A stretch of DNA of 47,127 nucleotides from Methylotenera sp. (lineage in GTDB: Bacteria > Pseudomonadota > Gammaproteobacteria > Burkholderiales > Methylophilaceae). The stretch is taken from NCBI GenBank assembly GCA_021732365.1, contig JAKFVD010000035.1:1-47127 (forward strand), in the 5' to 3' direction. Numbering within the stretch: position 1 is the first letter of the stretch; each line of letters begins with the position of its first letter. Made by a program: the position numbers and the translations under genes. Positions 25,426-34,742 of the stretch are shown here, in pieces. The notes beneath the pieces were generated by a model that was given only the letters and a program-made list of their open reading frames with translations, made no database searches and was not told the origin of the DNA.

Positions 25426-25653
25426 ATGAAAAACACATACACAAACAAACTAACACTAACCGTATTACTAGCAAGCTTTGCGTTTCCATCCTTACCAGCT
25501 TCTGCTGGGAAGGATGATATACAAAGCCGCATGTCGAAACAGGTATATCAACTGCAACAACAAGCTAAGGTTGCACAGCTTAGTAAACAAGATTCTGCAA
25601 CTAGCAAAGTGGTGGAATGTAAAAGACTGGTAGCGCAAGGTAAAAAATGTTAA
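25426..25653 (+). CDS. Small exported Gln/Lys-rich protein, paralogue 2
   Basis: The 75-residue protein has the same signal peptide type as paralogue 1 (first nine residues identical) and a similar helical mature part ending in Cys (VAQGKKC). Two Cys are present. I chose ATG 25426 behind GAGGAG rather than an upstream TTG. It arose by tandem duplication with its leader. Function unknown. Confidence 0.7.
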   Translation: MKNTYTNKLTLTVLLASFAFPSLPASAGKDDIQSRMSKQVYQLQQQAKVAQLSKQDSATSKVVECKRLVAQGKKC

Positions 25654-25665
25654 CAGTTCTTAATC

Positions 25666-25706
25666 GCTATGGACGGGGCAGTAAGTCTAGCTGTTCCGTC
25701 CATAGC
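25666..25706 (+). terminator. Strong hairpin after paralogue 2
   Basis: GCTATGGACGGGGCAG and CTGTTCCGTCCATAGC pair over 16 bp with two G-U pairs around a 9-nt loop. The following T-run is poor, but the stem probably ends the transcript. Confidence 0.6.
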
Positions 25707-25747
25707 TCATTCAGTTTTAAATATTATTTACTTAAGGATTAAATTAT

Positions 25748-26083
25748 ATGAAAACATCAATACTCGTATTAGCTGCAATTGCAACATTAAGCCTGTCATC
25801 TATTTCTAGTTATGCTAAAGATGAAATGGCGATGCCTATGTCAGCTTCTAAAGCTACTGCCCAGAAAGACATTCTTGGGAAAGGCACAGTTGTTTCTGAA
25901 AATAAGTCAGGGGGTAATGTGACTTTGAAACATGAAGCGATTCCAGCCATTGGTTGGGGTGCTATGACTATGGAATTCAAGGTCAAGGATAAGATGCTGC
26001 TCGATAAAGTAAAAAAAGGTGACAAAGTGCAATTCACATTAGTACCACAAGATCAGGACTACGTGATTACCAGCATTAAATAG
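25748..26083 (+). CDS. CusF-like periplasmic copper-binding protein
   Basis: The 111-residue protein has a signal peptide (about 1-23) and a Met-rich linker (MAMPMS), then the CusF OB-fold with the metal site set His, Trp, Met, Met in the segment KHEAIPAIGWGAMTMEF. CusF binds Cu(I)/Ag(I) by a Trp cation-pi contact and passes it to CusCBA or other exporters; no such pump is in the window. AAGGA lies before the ATG. Confidence 0.85.
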   Translation: MKTSILVLAAIATLSLSSISSYAKDEMAMPMSASKATAQKDILGKGTVVSENKSGGNVTLKHEAIPAIGWGAMTMEFKVKDKMLLDKVKKGDKVQFTLVPQDQDYVITSIK

Positions 26084-26092
26084 TAATTACAT

Positions 26093-26117
26093 GCACAGGT
26101 TGAACATCAACCTGTGC
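26093..26117 (+). terminator. Hairpin after the CusF-like gene
   Basis: GCACAGGTTGA and TCAACCTGTGC form a perfect 11-bp stem around ACA, followed by TTATTAAAAG. The T-tract is weak, so some read-through to the next gene is possible. Confidence 0.65.
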
Positions 26118-26159
26118 TTATTAAAAGATTTGAAACATTAATTTAAAGGAATATTTATC

Positions 26160-26543
26160 ATGAAAAAATCAATTATTAACACATTAGTTACTACAGTACT
26201 CATTTCTAGCTTAGGTTTCGCCGCTACTAACGCTATGGCTGGCCGTGATTTCTTTCAAGAGCAGTTGATACAAAATTTGCAGGTAACAAAACAGAAACTG
26301 GAAAAAGCTAAGACAGCTAAAGGTGCTGAACAGCAAAAACTCATGGGTGAACATATGCAGATGTTACATGACAACATGGCAGCTTGTCGTGAGATGAAAC
26401 CTAAAGCTGGCATGACTGAGAAAGAACGGGATGAGTGGTATACAGAACACCAAAAAATCATGGATGACATGATGAGTCAAATGATGGAAGAGCATAAAGT
26501 TAAGATGTCCTCCGCTGCACCATGTGATATGACTAAAAAATAA
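26160..26543 (+). CDS. Exported Met/Lys-rich helical protein
   Basis: The 127-residue protein has a signal peptide ending near NAMA (residue 27). The mature part is helical with many Met and His residues (GEHMQMLHDNMAACREMKP, MDDMMSQMMEEHKVKM), a composition typical of periplasmic copper-binding proteins. AAAGGA precedes the ATG. It lies last in the copper group. Function inferred. Confidence 0.7.
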   Translation: MKKSIINTLVTTVLISSLGFAATNAMAGRDFFQEQLIQNLQVTKQKLEKAKTAKGAEQQKLMGEHMQMLHDNMAACREMKPKAGMTEKERDEWYTEHQKIMDDMMSQMMEEHKVKMSSAAPCDMTKK

Positions 26544-26560
26544 TTAATAGTATTAAGGAT

Positions 26561-26586
26561 GGCGAGTTGAGGCTCGCCTATTTTTT
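26561..26586 (+). terminator. Terminator ending the copper gene group
   Basis: GGCGAG-TTGAGG-CTCGCC followed by TA and T6. Confidence 0.8.
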
Positions 26587-26635
26587 ACCCTAAATTGTTG
26601 AACTTACTGATGTAGTAAATATCATAAATTTGTGT

Positions 26636-26654
26636 GACAATGAGAATGAATATC
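26636..26654. promoter_or_regulatory. Fur box upstream of the FTR1 gene
   Basis: GACAATGAGAATGAATATC matches 15 of 19 positions of the Fur consensus and lies 58 nt before the chosen FTR1 start. It implies iron repression. Confidence 0.7.
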
Positions 26655-26711
26655 ATTTATAAAGTTTTGCTTTAATATTAATTGGTATTAAATACTACGC
26701 AAAGGTTAGAT

Positions 26712-27503
26712 ATGTTTGAAACTCTGATGATTTCGTTTAGAGAAGGGCTTGAGGCCTTTCTGATAGTTGCGATTGTACTTGCCTATTTGGCTAAAACTGG
26801 TGGCGAAAAACTTATTCCATCTGTCCATCGTGCATGTATTCTAGCTATCTTGGCTTGCGCAGGTTTAGGTTATATCTTTGCGAAGATAGGTGCTTTAACG
26901 CCATTTTGGGAAGGTACATTAGCCTTAACTGCTGCGGTGCTTGTCATTAGCTGTACAGTGCATATGCTAAAAATGGGTAAGTATATGAAAAGTGAGATTA
27001 CAGGTGCTATTGACCGTGCAGTGCAGAATCCAAGCGGTGGCGCTAAGCTCGCTGTTTTCATGTTCGTATTGCTGATGATAGGTCGCGAAGGGTTGGAAGC
27101 GGCCACCATGATTGCTTCTTTGGCGCAAAGCAACGATAGTTTACACCTTGCCTTAGGTGGCGTTATGGGTATAAGTATCGCTGGTTTAGTCGCTGTCGCG
27201 TGGAGTAAGTATGGGCATCGCATCAATTTGGGGCTATTTTTTAAAGTCACTGCCGCATTCATGGTGATATTTTCTATTCAATTAGTCATATATGCGTTTC
27301 ATGAATATACCGAATCTGTTGAAATTGCAAATTTAGGTCTCTTTGATAATGCTTATTGGCACGCTGCCACTGAAGCTTATGGCCCGCAAGGCCGAATAGG
27401 CGCATGGATTTCATATAATCTTGTGTTAGTGCCTGTCGCTTTTCTTGTATACAGCTTTATTAAAAGTCCGCAGTCAATAAAAATGAGATCTTCCAATAAT
27501 TAA
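26712..27503 (+). CDS. FTR1 family iron permease
   Basis: The 263-residue membrane protein has about seven hydrophobic segments and two REGLE motifs (FREGLEAFLIV near residue 9 and GREGLEAATMIA near 130) that bind Fe(III) during transport. I chose ATG 26712 because AAAGG lies just upstream and the Fur box sits at a suitable distance; an upstream in-frame ATG at 26682 lacks a ribosome site. No EfeO or EfeB partner is adjacent. The Fur box makes iron the likely substrate rather than lead (PbrT). Confidence 0.85.
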   Translation: MFETLMISFREGLEAFLIVAIVLAYLAKTGGEKLIPSVHRACILAILACAGLGYIFAKIGALTPFWEGTLALTAAVLVISCTVHMLKMGKYMKSEITGAIDRAVQNPSGGAKLAVFMFVLLMIGREGLEAATMIASLAQSNDSLHLALGGVMGISIAGLVAVAWSKYGHRINLGLFFKVTAAFMVIFSIQLVIYAFHEYTESVEIANLGLFDNAYWHAATEAYGPQGRIGAWISYNLVLVPVAFLVYSFIKSPQSIKMRSSNN

Positions 27504-27902
27504 TTGGTCTGTCTGATGGCTGAAATAGTTATCTAATGGCTAAGCTGATAAATTTGTATTTAGCTTGCACTTTACACATATACAAATACTTCTTAAAAGT
27601 TTTTAAAAACTTGCTACTATGTTTTTGAAAAGCTGTAATAAATTGCGCCACTCGCTTTTCAAATAAGAAAATAGCTTGTTCTGTAAACAATCGGCTTAAC
27701 AATAGCTCAGGCACTAAATTTTGTTACTTATCGTGAGTGATAGTATTGGCTAGCTGATTAAAGTGTTTTTCTAGGCATCGGTGTCGTGCGAAATTAATTA
27801 GCAATTATATTTAATGATGCTGAGCGATTAAAAGCAAAATTGATCGCATAGTGTGACCAATTTTTATCTGTAACATTGTATTAATGTCTGGCTATAAATA
27901 TT
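27504..27902. other. Intergenic region between convergent iron genes
   Basis: The 399-bp AT-rich gap separates the FTR1 gene from the convergent siderophore operon. I see no clear terminator or repeat; one short frame on the minus strand lacks a ribosome site and coding character. Confidence 0.5.
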
Positions 27903-28664
27903 TTATTTGTACATCGCTATTTGTGCCTTAAGTGCACGAAAGCTAATTCCTCTATCGTCGCCCATTAGGAATGCATTCACACCTTGCCTCCGCCAAGCTT
28001 CAAACTGACCTTCAGCACGCGGTATGGCGCAAAAAGGAACCGCATGCGCTTGGCTTTTGGAAGCAACATGTTGAATAGCCTTCTGTACTACAGGTTCAAT
28101 CGGACGCGCAGGATATCCATAGCTTTGTGAAAGGTCAATAGCACCTTCCAGAATCATATCAATGCCAAGCACAGAAGCGATTTCGTTAATATTTTCTACC
28201 CCATCTCGATCCTCGATCATGGCCACAACCATGATTTCGCGGTTAGCAAGTTCCATGTAGCTCACAAGATCTATGGTGCCAAAGCCGGTGCAGCGCCCGC
28301 CGCTGATGCCACGCGTCCCCAAGGGATAATATCGGCTGGCTGATACTATTTGTTCCGCTTCAGCCCGGTTTCTAATACGAGGCGCGACGATGCCCATTGC
28401 GCCATTATCGAGTACGCGCATAATTGTGGAAGCTTCTAGATTAGGAACGCGCACTAATGGAGTGAGTCCAGCAGACTCCGCGCTTCTGATCATATTTTCC
28501 AAAGTTTCGGGATTCACTCCTACATGTTCCATGTCCAAAATCACAAAGTCATATCCTGCATAGCCTATCATTTCCACGATCAGCGGAGATGGGATGGAGT
28601 TGAGTAAGCCCAGAACGGGTTTATCTTGTTTAAGGCTGGCTTTCAATTTATTTTGGCGCAACAT
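27903..28664 (-). CDS. HpcH/HpaI-fold protein, possible siderophore citrate synthase (SbnG-like)
   Basis: The 253-residue protein has the HpcH/HpaI aldolase layout: DMEH with His47, VRVPN with Arg72, AMIEDRDGVENI with Glu151 and ILEGAIDLS with Asp177 as metal ligand. In staphyloferrin B loci an enzyme of this fold and length (SbnG) makes citrate for the siderophore, and achromobactin loci also carry a member. As the last gene of a citrate-based siderophore operon, a citrate-synthase role is a good inference, not proven. ATG 28664 lies 1 nt after the decarboxylase stop, with AGAGG upstream; an ATG further upstream would overlap that gene by 150 bp. Confidence 0.8.
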   Translation of the reverse strand: MLRQNKLKASLKQDKPVLGLLNSIPSPLIVEMIGYAGYDFVILDMEHVGVNPETLENMIRSAESAGLTPLVRVPNLEASTIMRVLDNGAMGIVAPRIRNRAEAEQIVSASRYYPLGTRGISGGRCTGFGTIDLVSYMELANREIMVVAMIEDRDGVENINEIASVLGIDMILEGAIDLSQSYGYPARPIEPVVQKAIQHVASKSQAHAVPFCAIPRAEGQFEAWRRQGVNAFLMGDDRGISFRALKAQIAMYK

Positions 28665-28665
28665 A

Positions 28666-29874
28666 TTAAGCCTCTGCCAGCAAATAATGATGTTCTGGAT
28701 GCGGATGCCTAAGGAAATCGTGATGCGAAATATGCCAGGCATAGGCGCCCGCGAACGGAAACACGACGAGATCATTGCTACGCACGCACTCCACTTCTGC
28801 ATCATAGGCAAGTACATCTTTAGGCGTGCAGAGTTGGCCTACTATCGTTACCGGTTGGCTTTCAATCTGGGGTCGCGCAAATGGATATGGCCATTGCTCA
28901 ATAGGCATGATGCGAAATGGATGGCTATGGCCTTGTGCATATGGAGTTCGGAACTGATGGGTACCGCCGCGTGCAACGAGGTAAGTTTTACCAAATGCTT
29001 GTTTAATATCGATGACTTGCATCGCGTAATAACCGCATGCTGCTGTGATGTAGCGTCCACATTCAAAACGTACACGTGGACCATCTGCGTATAAATGGGC
29101 CAGGCGCATTAATCCTGACCCAAACAGTTCCCAGTCGAATTGCTTATCAGGCTCGCGGTAATTTATACCTATACCTCCACCGACATTGATGTGATCAATT
29201 TCAATGTTGTATTCACGAGCCCATTGACGGGCTTGTAGAAGATAGGCTTCCAATATTTCTAAATGCGCCGCTGCATTGAGCTGATGTGAGAGCAAATGCA
29301 GGTGAAAACCTTGCATATTTAGTTCGGGATGAGCGCATAGCCATTCGATGCAGTTCGGCAATTGATCGGCAGCGATACCAAACGGTGTTGGACCCCCGCC
29401 CATCATCAGAGTTGTAGATGAGAGGTTTTGCAATTGAAGGTTGATACGTAGCAATATTGCTACAACTCTGTTTTCTCTTATTGCAATCTGACCAAGTCTT
29501 TGCAATTCACCAATACTTTCAACATGAATAGCTCCAGTATTGCTCCTAACCGCCAGTAACAGTTCTCCATCAGTTTTCCCTGGCCCGCTAAAGATGACGT
29601 CTTGATCCGGGAAATGCTGCCTGACCCAAGACAGCTCTCCACCAGATGAAACCTCAAAGCCATGCACAATAGGGGCAAGGGTTTCTAGTATCGGCAAATC
29701 CGAGTTGGCTTTAATGGCATAAAACAATTCATAAGAAGGCGGTAGAGACCTTACGATGTGCGTAGCATGCAGACGTAGCGCTTCAAGGTCATAAACATAA
29801 GTGCTTAGCGGCTCTGTATTTCCGTTTGCCAATTGTTGCAAATACGAAGTCACCTTATTCCATCTTAATTCCAT
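28666..29874 (-). CDS. pvsE: PLP-dependent decarboxylase, PvsE-like
   Basis: The 402-residue fold-type III decarboxylase (DAP/ornithine family) has FYAIKAN with Schiff-base Lys55, HLLSH, the phosphate loop NVGGGIG, ECGRY and the substrate Cys in GQLCTPKDVL. In vibrioferrin synthesis PvsE decarboxylates a serine-derived intermediate to leave an ethanolamine arm. It overlaps the end of the preceding NIS synthetase by 10 nt, with GGAGGGG as ribosome site. Symbol is by operon position and family. Confidence 0.85.
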   Translation of the reverse strand: MELRWNKVTSYLQQLANGNTEPLSTYVYDLEALRLHATHIVRSLPPSYELFYAIKANSDLPILETLAPIVHGFEVSSGGELSWVRQHFPDQDVIFSGPGKTDGELLLAVRSNTGAIHVESIGELQRLGQIAIRENRVVAILLRINLQLQNLSSTTLMMGGGPTPFGIAADQLPNCIEWLCAHPELNMQGFHLHLLSHQLNAAAHLEILEAYLLQARQWAREYNIEIDHINVGGGIGINYREPDKQFDWELFGSGLMRLAHLYADGPRVRFECGRYITAACGYYAMQVIDIKQAFGKTYLVARGGTHQFRTPYAQGHSHPFRIMPIEQWPYPFARPQIESQPVTIVGQLCTPKDVLAYDAEVECVRSNDLVVFPFAGAYAWHISHHDFLRHPHPEHHYLLAEA

Positions 29875-31694
29875 GCAAATACCCCTCCGAATGCAATTGG
29901 ATTAGTGACTGGAACGTAACTAGCATTCCGGTCAGCGCGCTTGAAAAAGCGATTGATCATATTGGTTTTGGCAGGAAATGGCTGTCCTGACAGCAGTGCG
30001 TTAAGACGCTGCGCTGATGCTGTATTGCCATGAAGTGCTTGGTATTCCTGCAGGCTATGCCGTACGAGTTGCCAGAGCCGCTGTTGCTGATCTGGTTGGT
30101 CTGGCGCAAGCTGGCTGATTGCTTCGCAAAAATTGTTAACGAATAAGCAATAGGAAATGCGGTTCCAACCCTGCTCGCTGGAGTACCACAGCGAATCACG
30201 CGCACGATCACTAATCCCTCGTAGTTGGTCAGTATGGTAACGTTCACGTACCAGCTTGACCCCTTCGAAATCGCGCAGGAAAGTTTGGCGCGGCCAATCC
30301 TCTTGAATGCCGATTACCACATTCTGCAGATGAGGTTCAAAAATGAGGCCATGAGCGAAATAACAATGCAGCACAGGGTGTAGTATTAATTTAAGGTATT
30401 TAGTAAACCACTGCTCTATAACAACATTAAGTGGCTTCGCTTCACGTGTCGCAATATTCTCGACGAGCCTTCGCAGCCTATGCTCGCTGTATACATGATT
30501 GCCGAACAGGGCACCAGCTAAGATAGGCTTGGTTTGTGGTAGCAGGAGGTTATCGAATCCTTGTCGTAGAATCATGCCGAAACCTTCAATCACTTGCTTG
30601 TTAGCTTCACTGTCAGCGTCGCACAAATCTACCGACATGAAAGCTGGCTCCTCAAGTACGCGCATACCATCAAAGGTAGCATAGAGCTGATTCAATAGCG
30701 GGCGCAGGATTCGGGTGATTTGCATAGCGCTTTCCAGTTCGTACCATGCATTCTTGCGTACGCAGTTGGTGATGCGTACGTTCAGCGAGAATTTATAGAA
30801 ATAGGGATTATTGGGTTGGTATAGGGTGCGGATTGATGAGGTTGGATAAAAATCCTGACCTTGTTCGCCTAAGTATCGCATGCGCCCACTTTCTAAAGCT
30901 TGCCTGATGAGCGGCAAGCCCAGCAGGTATTCGGCTTGCCAAGGATGGGTCGGCATAGCGGCAAAGCCCGGCTCTAATAATGGGGATGTCCTAGCGACAA
31001 CTTCTGAACATGATTCAGGTAATAAAGACTCCTGGCGGATATCTTCAGTGCGGATAGCGAAATAATGTAATGGGAAGCATGTGCGCATCTCCGGAGAATA
31101 ACGCATCAGATTATCGTCGGAAAACCCCTGTCGGCTTTTAGGCGCTGGATGGAATGGGTGGCCAAAAGTTAGCGATTGCTCAGAATCGATATAAGCTTCA
31201 GCAGGGTCATCTGAGAAATTTTCGTTTACCGGTAATGAAAGGGCTAGCGTGGTCATGTTGACGCTATTGTGTATTTGTTCCATCAACTCGGTGTTGGGTG
31301 GTAGGTCATATTTCTGAGATAGCTCACGCAGCAGCACGTTTGCAAGCTTGTCGTCTTCAAGCAAAGCCCAAGGTCTGTTCTGTGCTTTGTGAAAAACTGG
31401 TGAACGATAGCGGTAATTTCCTGTGGCAGATTGGAATGCGACAACTGTCAGCAGACGCTCGGCGGTATGTGGCAAGAGTATTTCCATGGTGAGCCCGCCT
31501 TTTTGCTGCAGAATCAGTTTGACCGACATGGGCCATTCGTTTTGGGCGAATATTGGACCTACCGCTAATTCGCCATTTGGCGCCGCTACCTCCCTGCAAT
31601 AGCAATTCAATAGCGTTTCCTGGCTGCGTTGGACTGCTTTGAGTTCCGCAGCCGAAGTGACTGGGCGATGCAGAAGATTGAAATTGGTATTCAT
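29865..31694 (-). CDS. pvsD: NIS siderophore synthetase (IucA/IucC), PvsD-like
   Basis: The 609-residue enzyme has IucA/IucC motifs: GHPFHPAPKSRQGF (about 174-187, ATP-binding), PTHPWQAEYLLG, and STASIRTLYQ-type segment read here as TSSIRTLYQPNN, KFSLNVRITNCVRKN, plus the FhuF-like C-terminal domain. NIS synthetases adenylate a carboxylate, usually of citrate, and join it to an amine or alcohol. It starts by ATGA overlap with the exporter gene, with AAAGGA upstream. The exact condensation step cannot be told from sequence. Confidence 0.88.
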   Translation of the reverse strand: MNTNFNLLHRPVTSAAELKAVQRSQETLLNCYCREVAAPNGELAVGPIFAQNEWPMSVKLILQQKGGLTMEILLPHTAERLLTVVAFQSATGNYRYRSPVFHKAQNRPWALLEDDKLANVLLRELSQKYDLPPNTELMEQIHNSVNMTTLALSLPVNENFSDDPAEAYIDSEQSLTFGHPFHPAPKSRQGFSDDNLMRYSPEMRTCFPLHYFAIRTEDIRQESLLPESCSEVVARTSPLLEPGFAAMPTHPWQAEYLLGLPLIRQALESGRMRYLGEQGQDFYPTSSIRTLYQPNNPYFYKFSLNVRITNCVRKNAWYELESAMQITRILRPLLNQLYATFDGMRVLEEPAFMSVDLCDADSEANKQVIEGFGMILRQGFDNLLLPQTKPILAGALFGNHVYSEHRLRRLVENIATREAKPLNVVIEQWFTKYLKLILHPVLHCYFAHGLIFEPHLQNVVIGIQEDWPRQTFLRDFEGVKLVRERYHTDQLRGISDRARDSLWYSSEQGWNRISYCLFVNNFCEAISQLAPDQPDQQQRLWQLVRHSLQEYQALHGNTASAQRLNALLSGQPFPAKTNMINRFFKRADRNASYVPVTNPIAFGGVFAWN

Positions 31695-32908
31695 GAGTTT
31701 TCCTTTGCGGTGTTTCTGAGGCTGTTCAATCGCAGCTGATTTGTTTTAAGAACGGCGATATAGGTAATGCTGATGGTGATGGCGGCAGTACCAACCCAGA
31801 GTGGGCTGTATAAGCCGAATTGGGCGGAAACTATCCCAGCACACAGTCCCGCCGCTACTCCACCCCATTTTGAGCTACTTTCAAACCAGCCAAATGTTTG
31901 TCCAGCTGAGTGATGTTTGATGGTACTTGCGATCATGGCATGCAGCACGATGAAGCTCATGGTCATAGCTAGCCCCATGACAAGGCGCCAGATGACAAGC
32001 CACTCAATGCCTGTCTGTTGCGCTTGCCCGATTAGACTGGCAAGTAGAAGCACAAAAGCTATGGCTAGGTTGATCAATAAATGGCGTTTGCCAAGCCACC
32101 GTGTCATTGGCAAAGCCAGCAGCAAGTACACCAAGTGCGGTAGTCCAAACAGTAAGCCTGCCCAGTTTGCTGCTAGCGACGGGAACTGTGCTTGCACCTG
32201 CGGGATAAAATATGGAAAGGTGATTACGGTAGCGAATACGAAGGTGAACTGAAAAGCATAGATTTGGCGTGCCGTTATCTCTGGTGCAGTTGTCGCAGTT
32301 TTTTCTGTGGTCTTTAGCACAGCAGTAGCATTGCCTTGTGGCAAAAATGCGATGCACACCGCTCCTAGCAAGGGTAGCCATGCGATATAACGGTAGAGCA
32401 GAATTGGCGACTCGGTATTGACCCACAATCCCATGCATATAGGCGCAGCTACCAACGCTGCCCGTGCAGACCATTGCATAGCCGTCAGTCCGCGAACGAG
32501 TGCGGGGCCGGAAAGGATGGATGATAGATAAGTGTTTGAAGCAGCAAAAGTGCCGCCTAATAAGCCTTGTAGTACAAGTGCACACAAGAAAACATAGCTA
32601 TTGCTAGCAAACCCAGCCAATAGAAAGCTAGCACTTAAACCAAGCTGCGCGCGTATCAGCAAGCGTTTCCTCCCGAATCGGTCTGACAGCTTGCCCCACC
32701 ATGGACTGGATAAAGCTGCGAATAGCGTAGGTACGATATAGAACCAGCCCGCAAGGTAGATGGTATCGCTATGCAGGGATTTACTGAGAATCAGTGCGAA
32801 GAATGGCGGCATGCCCAGTGCTGCAAACGCCGAAATAAAATGGCAAATCATCACAGCCAGCACAACCCAGCGCGTACGGGATGAGTGTGTGGAATCAATA
32901 GGGTTCAT
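31691..32908 (-). CDS. pvsC: MFS transporter, siderophore exporter PvsC-like
   Basis: The 405-residue protein has about twelve membrane segments and an MFS signature between TM2 and TM3 (WWGKLSDRFGRKRLL). It lies between the two NIS synthetase genes, as pvsC does, and would export the finished siderophore. I chose ATG 32908, preceded by GGAAG; it overlaps the pvsB end by 14 nt. A frame upstream would overlap pvsB much further and lacks transporter character. Confidence 0.88.
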   Translation of the reverse strand: MNPIDSTHSSRTRWVVLAVMICHFISAFAALGMPPFFALILSKSLHSDTIYLAGWFYIVPTLFAALSSPWWGKLSDRFGRKRLLIRAQLGLSASFLLAGFASNSYVFLCALVLQGLLGGTFAASNTYLSSILSGPALVRGLTAMQWSARAALVAAPICMGLWVNTESPILLYRYIAWLPLLGAVCIAFLPQGNATAVLKTTEKTATTAPEITARQIYAFQFTFVFATVITFPYFIPQVQAQFPSLAANWAGLLFGLPHLVYLLLALPMTRWLGKRHLLINLAIAFVLLLASLIGQAQQTGIEWLVIWRLVMGLAMTMSFIVLHAMIASTIKHHSAGQTFGWFESSSKWGGVAAGLCAGIVSAQFGLYSPLWVGTAAITISITYIAVLKTNQLRLNSLRNTAKENS

Positions 32909-34742
32909 GACGTAACTTCCGCAAGAAATTCGGCGCTGTGCTCCCATAATATTTATTGACATCAGAAGCGCCGGTTGTTTGTTTATCGACTAGGGTAGCC
33001 GCCACCAGCAGATATTTGATATACAGCCAGTCTTCTTCCAGCAGTATGCGTCGTGCAAACATTACGTCTTCACTTTCCGCTTCTAGTCGATTCAGTACCT
33101 GAGCAATTTGATCCCGAACGCGTCCGTATAGATATTCGGATTTAAGTTCGCTAAGCGCTGCAATTGCCTCGACTAACGCTGCAATGTTCAATTGAAGCGT
33201 GATGGTCGTGAACATCTGTGCCAGTGGCAATTCGTCATTTACCTGGATACGTTTATCTTCCAGATGCTTGATGGTAGTAGCCAAGTCAGGCCAGCGCCTT
33301 TCGAGCAATGCACCATTAATGCGTGCCGCATCATTGTCCTTCAGCAATAGACGCAATTGTGGCAAATTGTCCTGTAATACCAACATCGAATTCTGCTGAT
33401 TGGACTCTAGGGCGATGCCGTAACGGATCCATAACGTCAGATGCAGATTTAAAGTTAGCGTTAGGTATTCTTCAACAAATCGGTTCCGGTCTCCTTTATA
33501 GAAGCGCTCGCAAACCTCCTCAACCACAAGTTGTCCTGTAGGAGTTTTCGCAGCCAAGGCCGCGACAGGCATCATGCTTGACGCTTGCAATTGATCAACC
33601 GGATAGCGGCGAATGATAAACCCCAGAAAGTTTTTCTGCGCTACGTGTGCACCAGTGTCTTCTGCTGACAACAATACAGAGTGACGGAGCGCAGGTTCAT
33701 TTTCAATGATCTTGCCCAGTAGCGTTTGGATACGGTGGCCGTCAGCAATGGTACTGGGTTTGATTGTGCGGATATTGCGCCCACCCAGTGTACGTATCGT
33801 AAGCGGTACTTTGATATGCCAGGTTGGCTCTTCACACAGCGCCAATGTGCGGACCGAAAGCGTGGGCTCTACAAGCATTGAGGTTTTAGGAGCTCGTACG
33901 CACTGGTTCGTAAGTCCGCTGTTGTTTAGGAGTTCGTCTAAATTATTCTTCCATACGAATGGATGTACTGGCACCAGTGCGTGGGTCTCTGCCAATTGCA
34001 TTGTCAACCCGACTTCGGCAAAATCTGGCCAACCTTGCGGTAGATTGTCTCCCTGCTGACTATAAAGCTCTTTCGGTACTGCTAGCCAATGGAGTTCAAA
34101 TTCAGGCTGAAATTCAGGCGCATATTGAGCCAAATCATTTACATTAAAACCCAGTTTGGCACGTGCTGTAGGGTAAAAAGGATGGTCTTGGAATGCGGCA
34201 AGGCGGTCATAATGCTGTAAGCGCTGATGCCATGTTGGCAAATCTGCACCGCAAGTATTGAGCATGCTACTTCGCCAATCTGCGAACCAATTACTGCGTT
34301 CTTTTTCGCAAGCGCTGCGATGTTCCGTTGCTGCTTTGCATTCAAATTCAAAGTCAAAATAACCTTGTGCCTGATCATCGTTTAAGCCTTGGCGGAAGAA
34401 TGATAGTATTTCCTCAACAGTGTTCAATAGCTTGATATTCGAAGAGTCTCCACGTAGCAAAGGTAACTGACTTAGTTGCCAAGACTGCATATATGCACAG
34501 TGTTTAACTGGTATCCACAACTTATCGTTACCGATATGATCGATTCTTAGCCAGATTTGACCAGTTGCCAATTCAGTCTTAGTAATGTTTGGCTGTGCGC
34601 TATCCGTTACGATGTGTCCGTTAGACACGCATTGCCGCACGTCTTCACGCAATAGCGTATCGACTACGCGTTGGCAAATATAATCCGTATCATTCAGCGT
34701 TTCAGTCCACTCTGTTTGGTAGATTACGGTTGGCAGATTCAT
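32895..34742 (-). CDS. pvsB: NIS siderophore synthetase (IucA/IucC), PvsB-like
   Basis: The 615-residue protein belongs to the IucA/IucC family: DHPFYPTARAKLGF (ATP-site His/Lys motif), VPVHPFVWKN, SMLVEPTLSVRTLAL and PLTIRTLGGRNIRTI are visible, with a FhuF-like C-terminus. I chose ATG 34742, which overlaps the ATP-grasp stop as ATGA and has GGGAG 8 nt upstream, rather than an ATG 15 nt earlier. It would carry out one of the two citrate condensations. Confidence 0.88.
   Translation of the reverse strand: MNLPTVIYQTEWTETLNDTDYICQRVVDTLLREDVRQCVSNGHIVTDSAQPNITKTELATGQIWLRIDHIGNDKLWIPVKHCAYMQSWQLSQLPLLRGDSSNIKLLNTVEEILSFFRQGLNDDQAQGYFDFEFECKAATEHRSACEKERSNWFADWRSSMLNTCGADLPTWHQRLQHYDRLAAFQDHPFYPTARAKLGFNVNDLAQYAPEFQPEFELHWLAVPKELYSQQGDNLPQGWPDFAEVGLTMQLAETHALVPVHPFVWKNNLDELLNNSGLTNQCVRAPKTSMLVEPTLSVRTLALCEEPTWHIKVPLTIRTLGGRNIRTIKPSTIADGHRIQTLLGKIIENEPALRHSVLLSAEDTGAHVAQKNFLGFIIRRYPVDQLQASSMMPVAALAAKTPTGQLVVEEVCERFYKGDRNRFVEEYLTLTLNLHLTLWIRYGIALESNQQNSMLVLQDNLPQLRLLLKDNDAARINGALLERRWPDLATTIKHLEDKRIQVNDELPLAQMFTTITLQLNIAALVEAIAALSELKSEYLYGRVRDQIAQVLNRLEAESEDVMFARRILLEEDWLYIKYLLVAATLVDKQTTGASDVNKYYGSTAPNFLRKLRHEPY

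Noticed and set aside
27529..27714. Minus-strand frame of 61 residues
   Set aside because: No ribosome site, low-complexity Phe/Lys content and no context.
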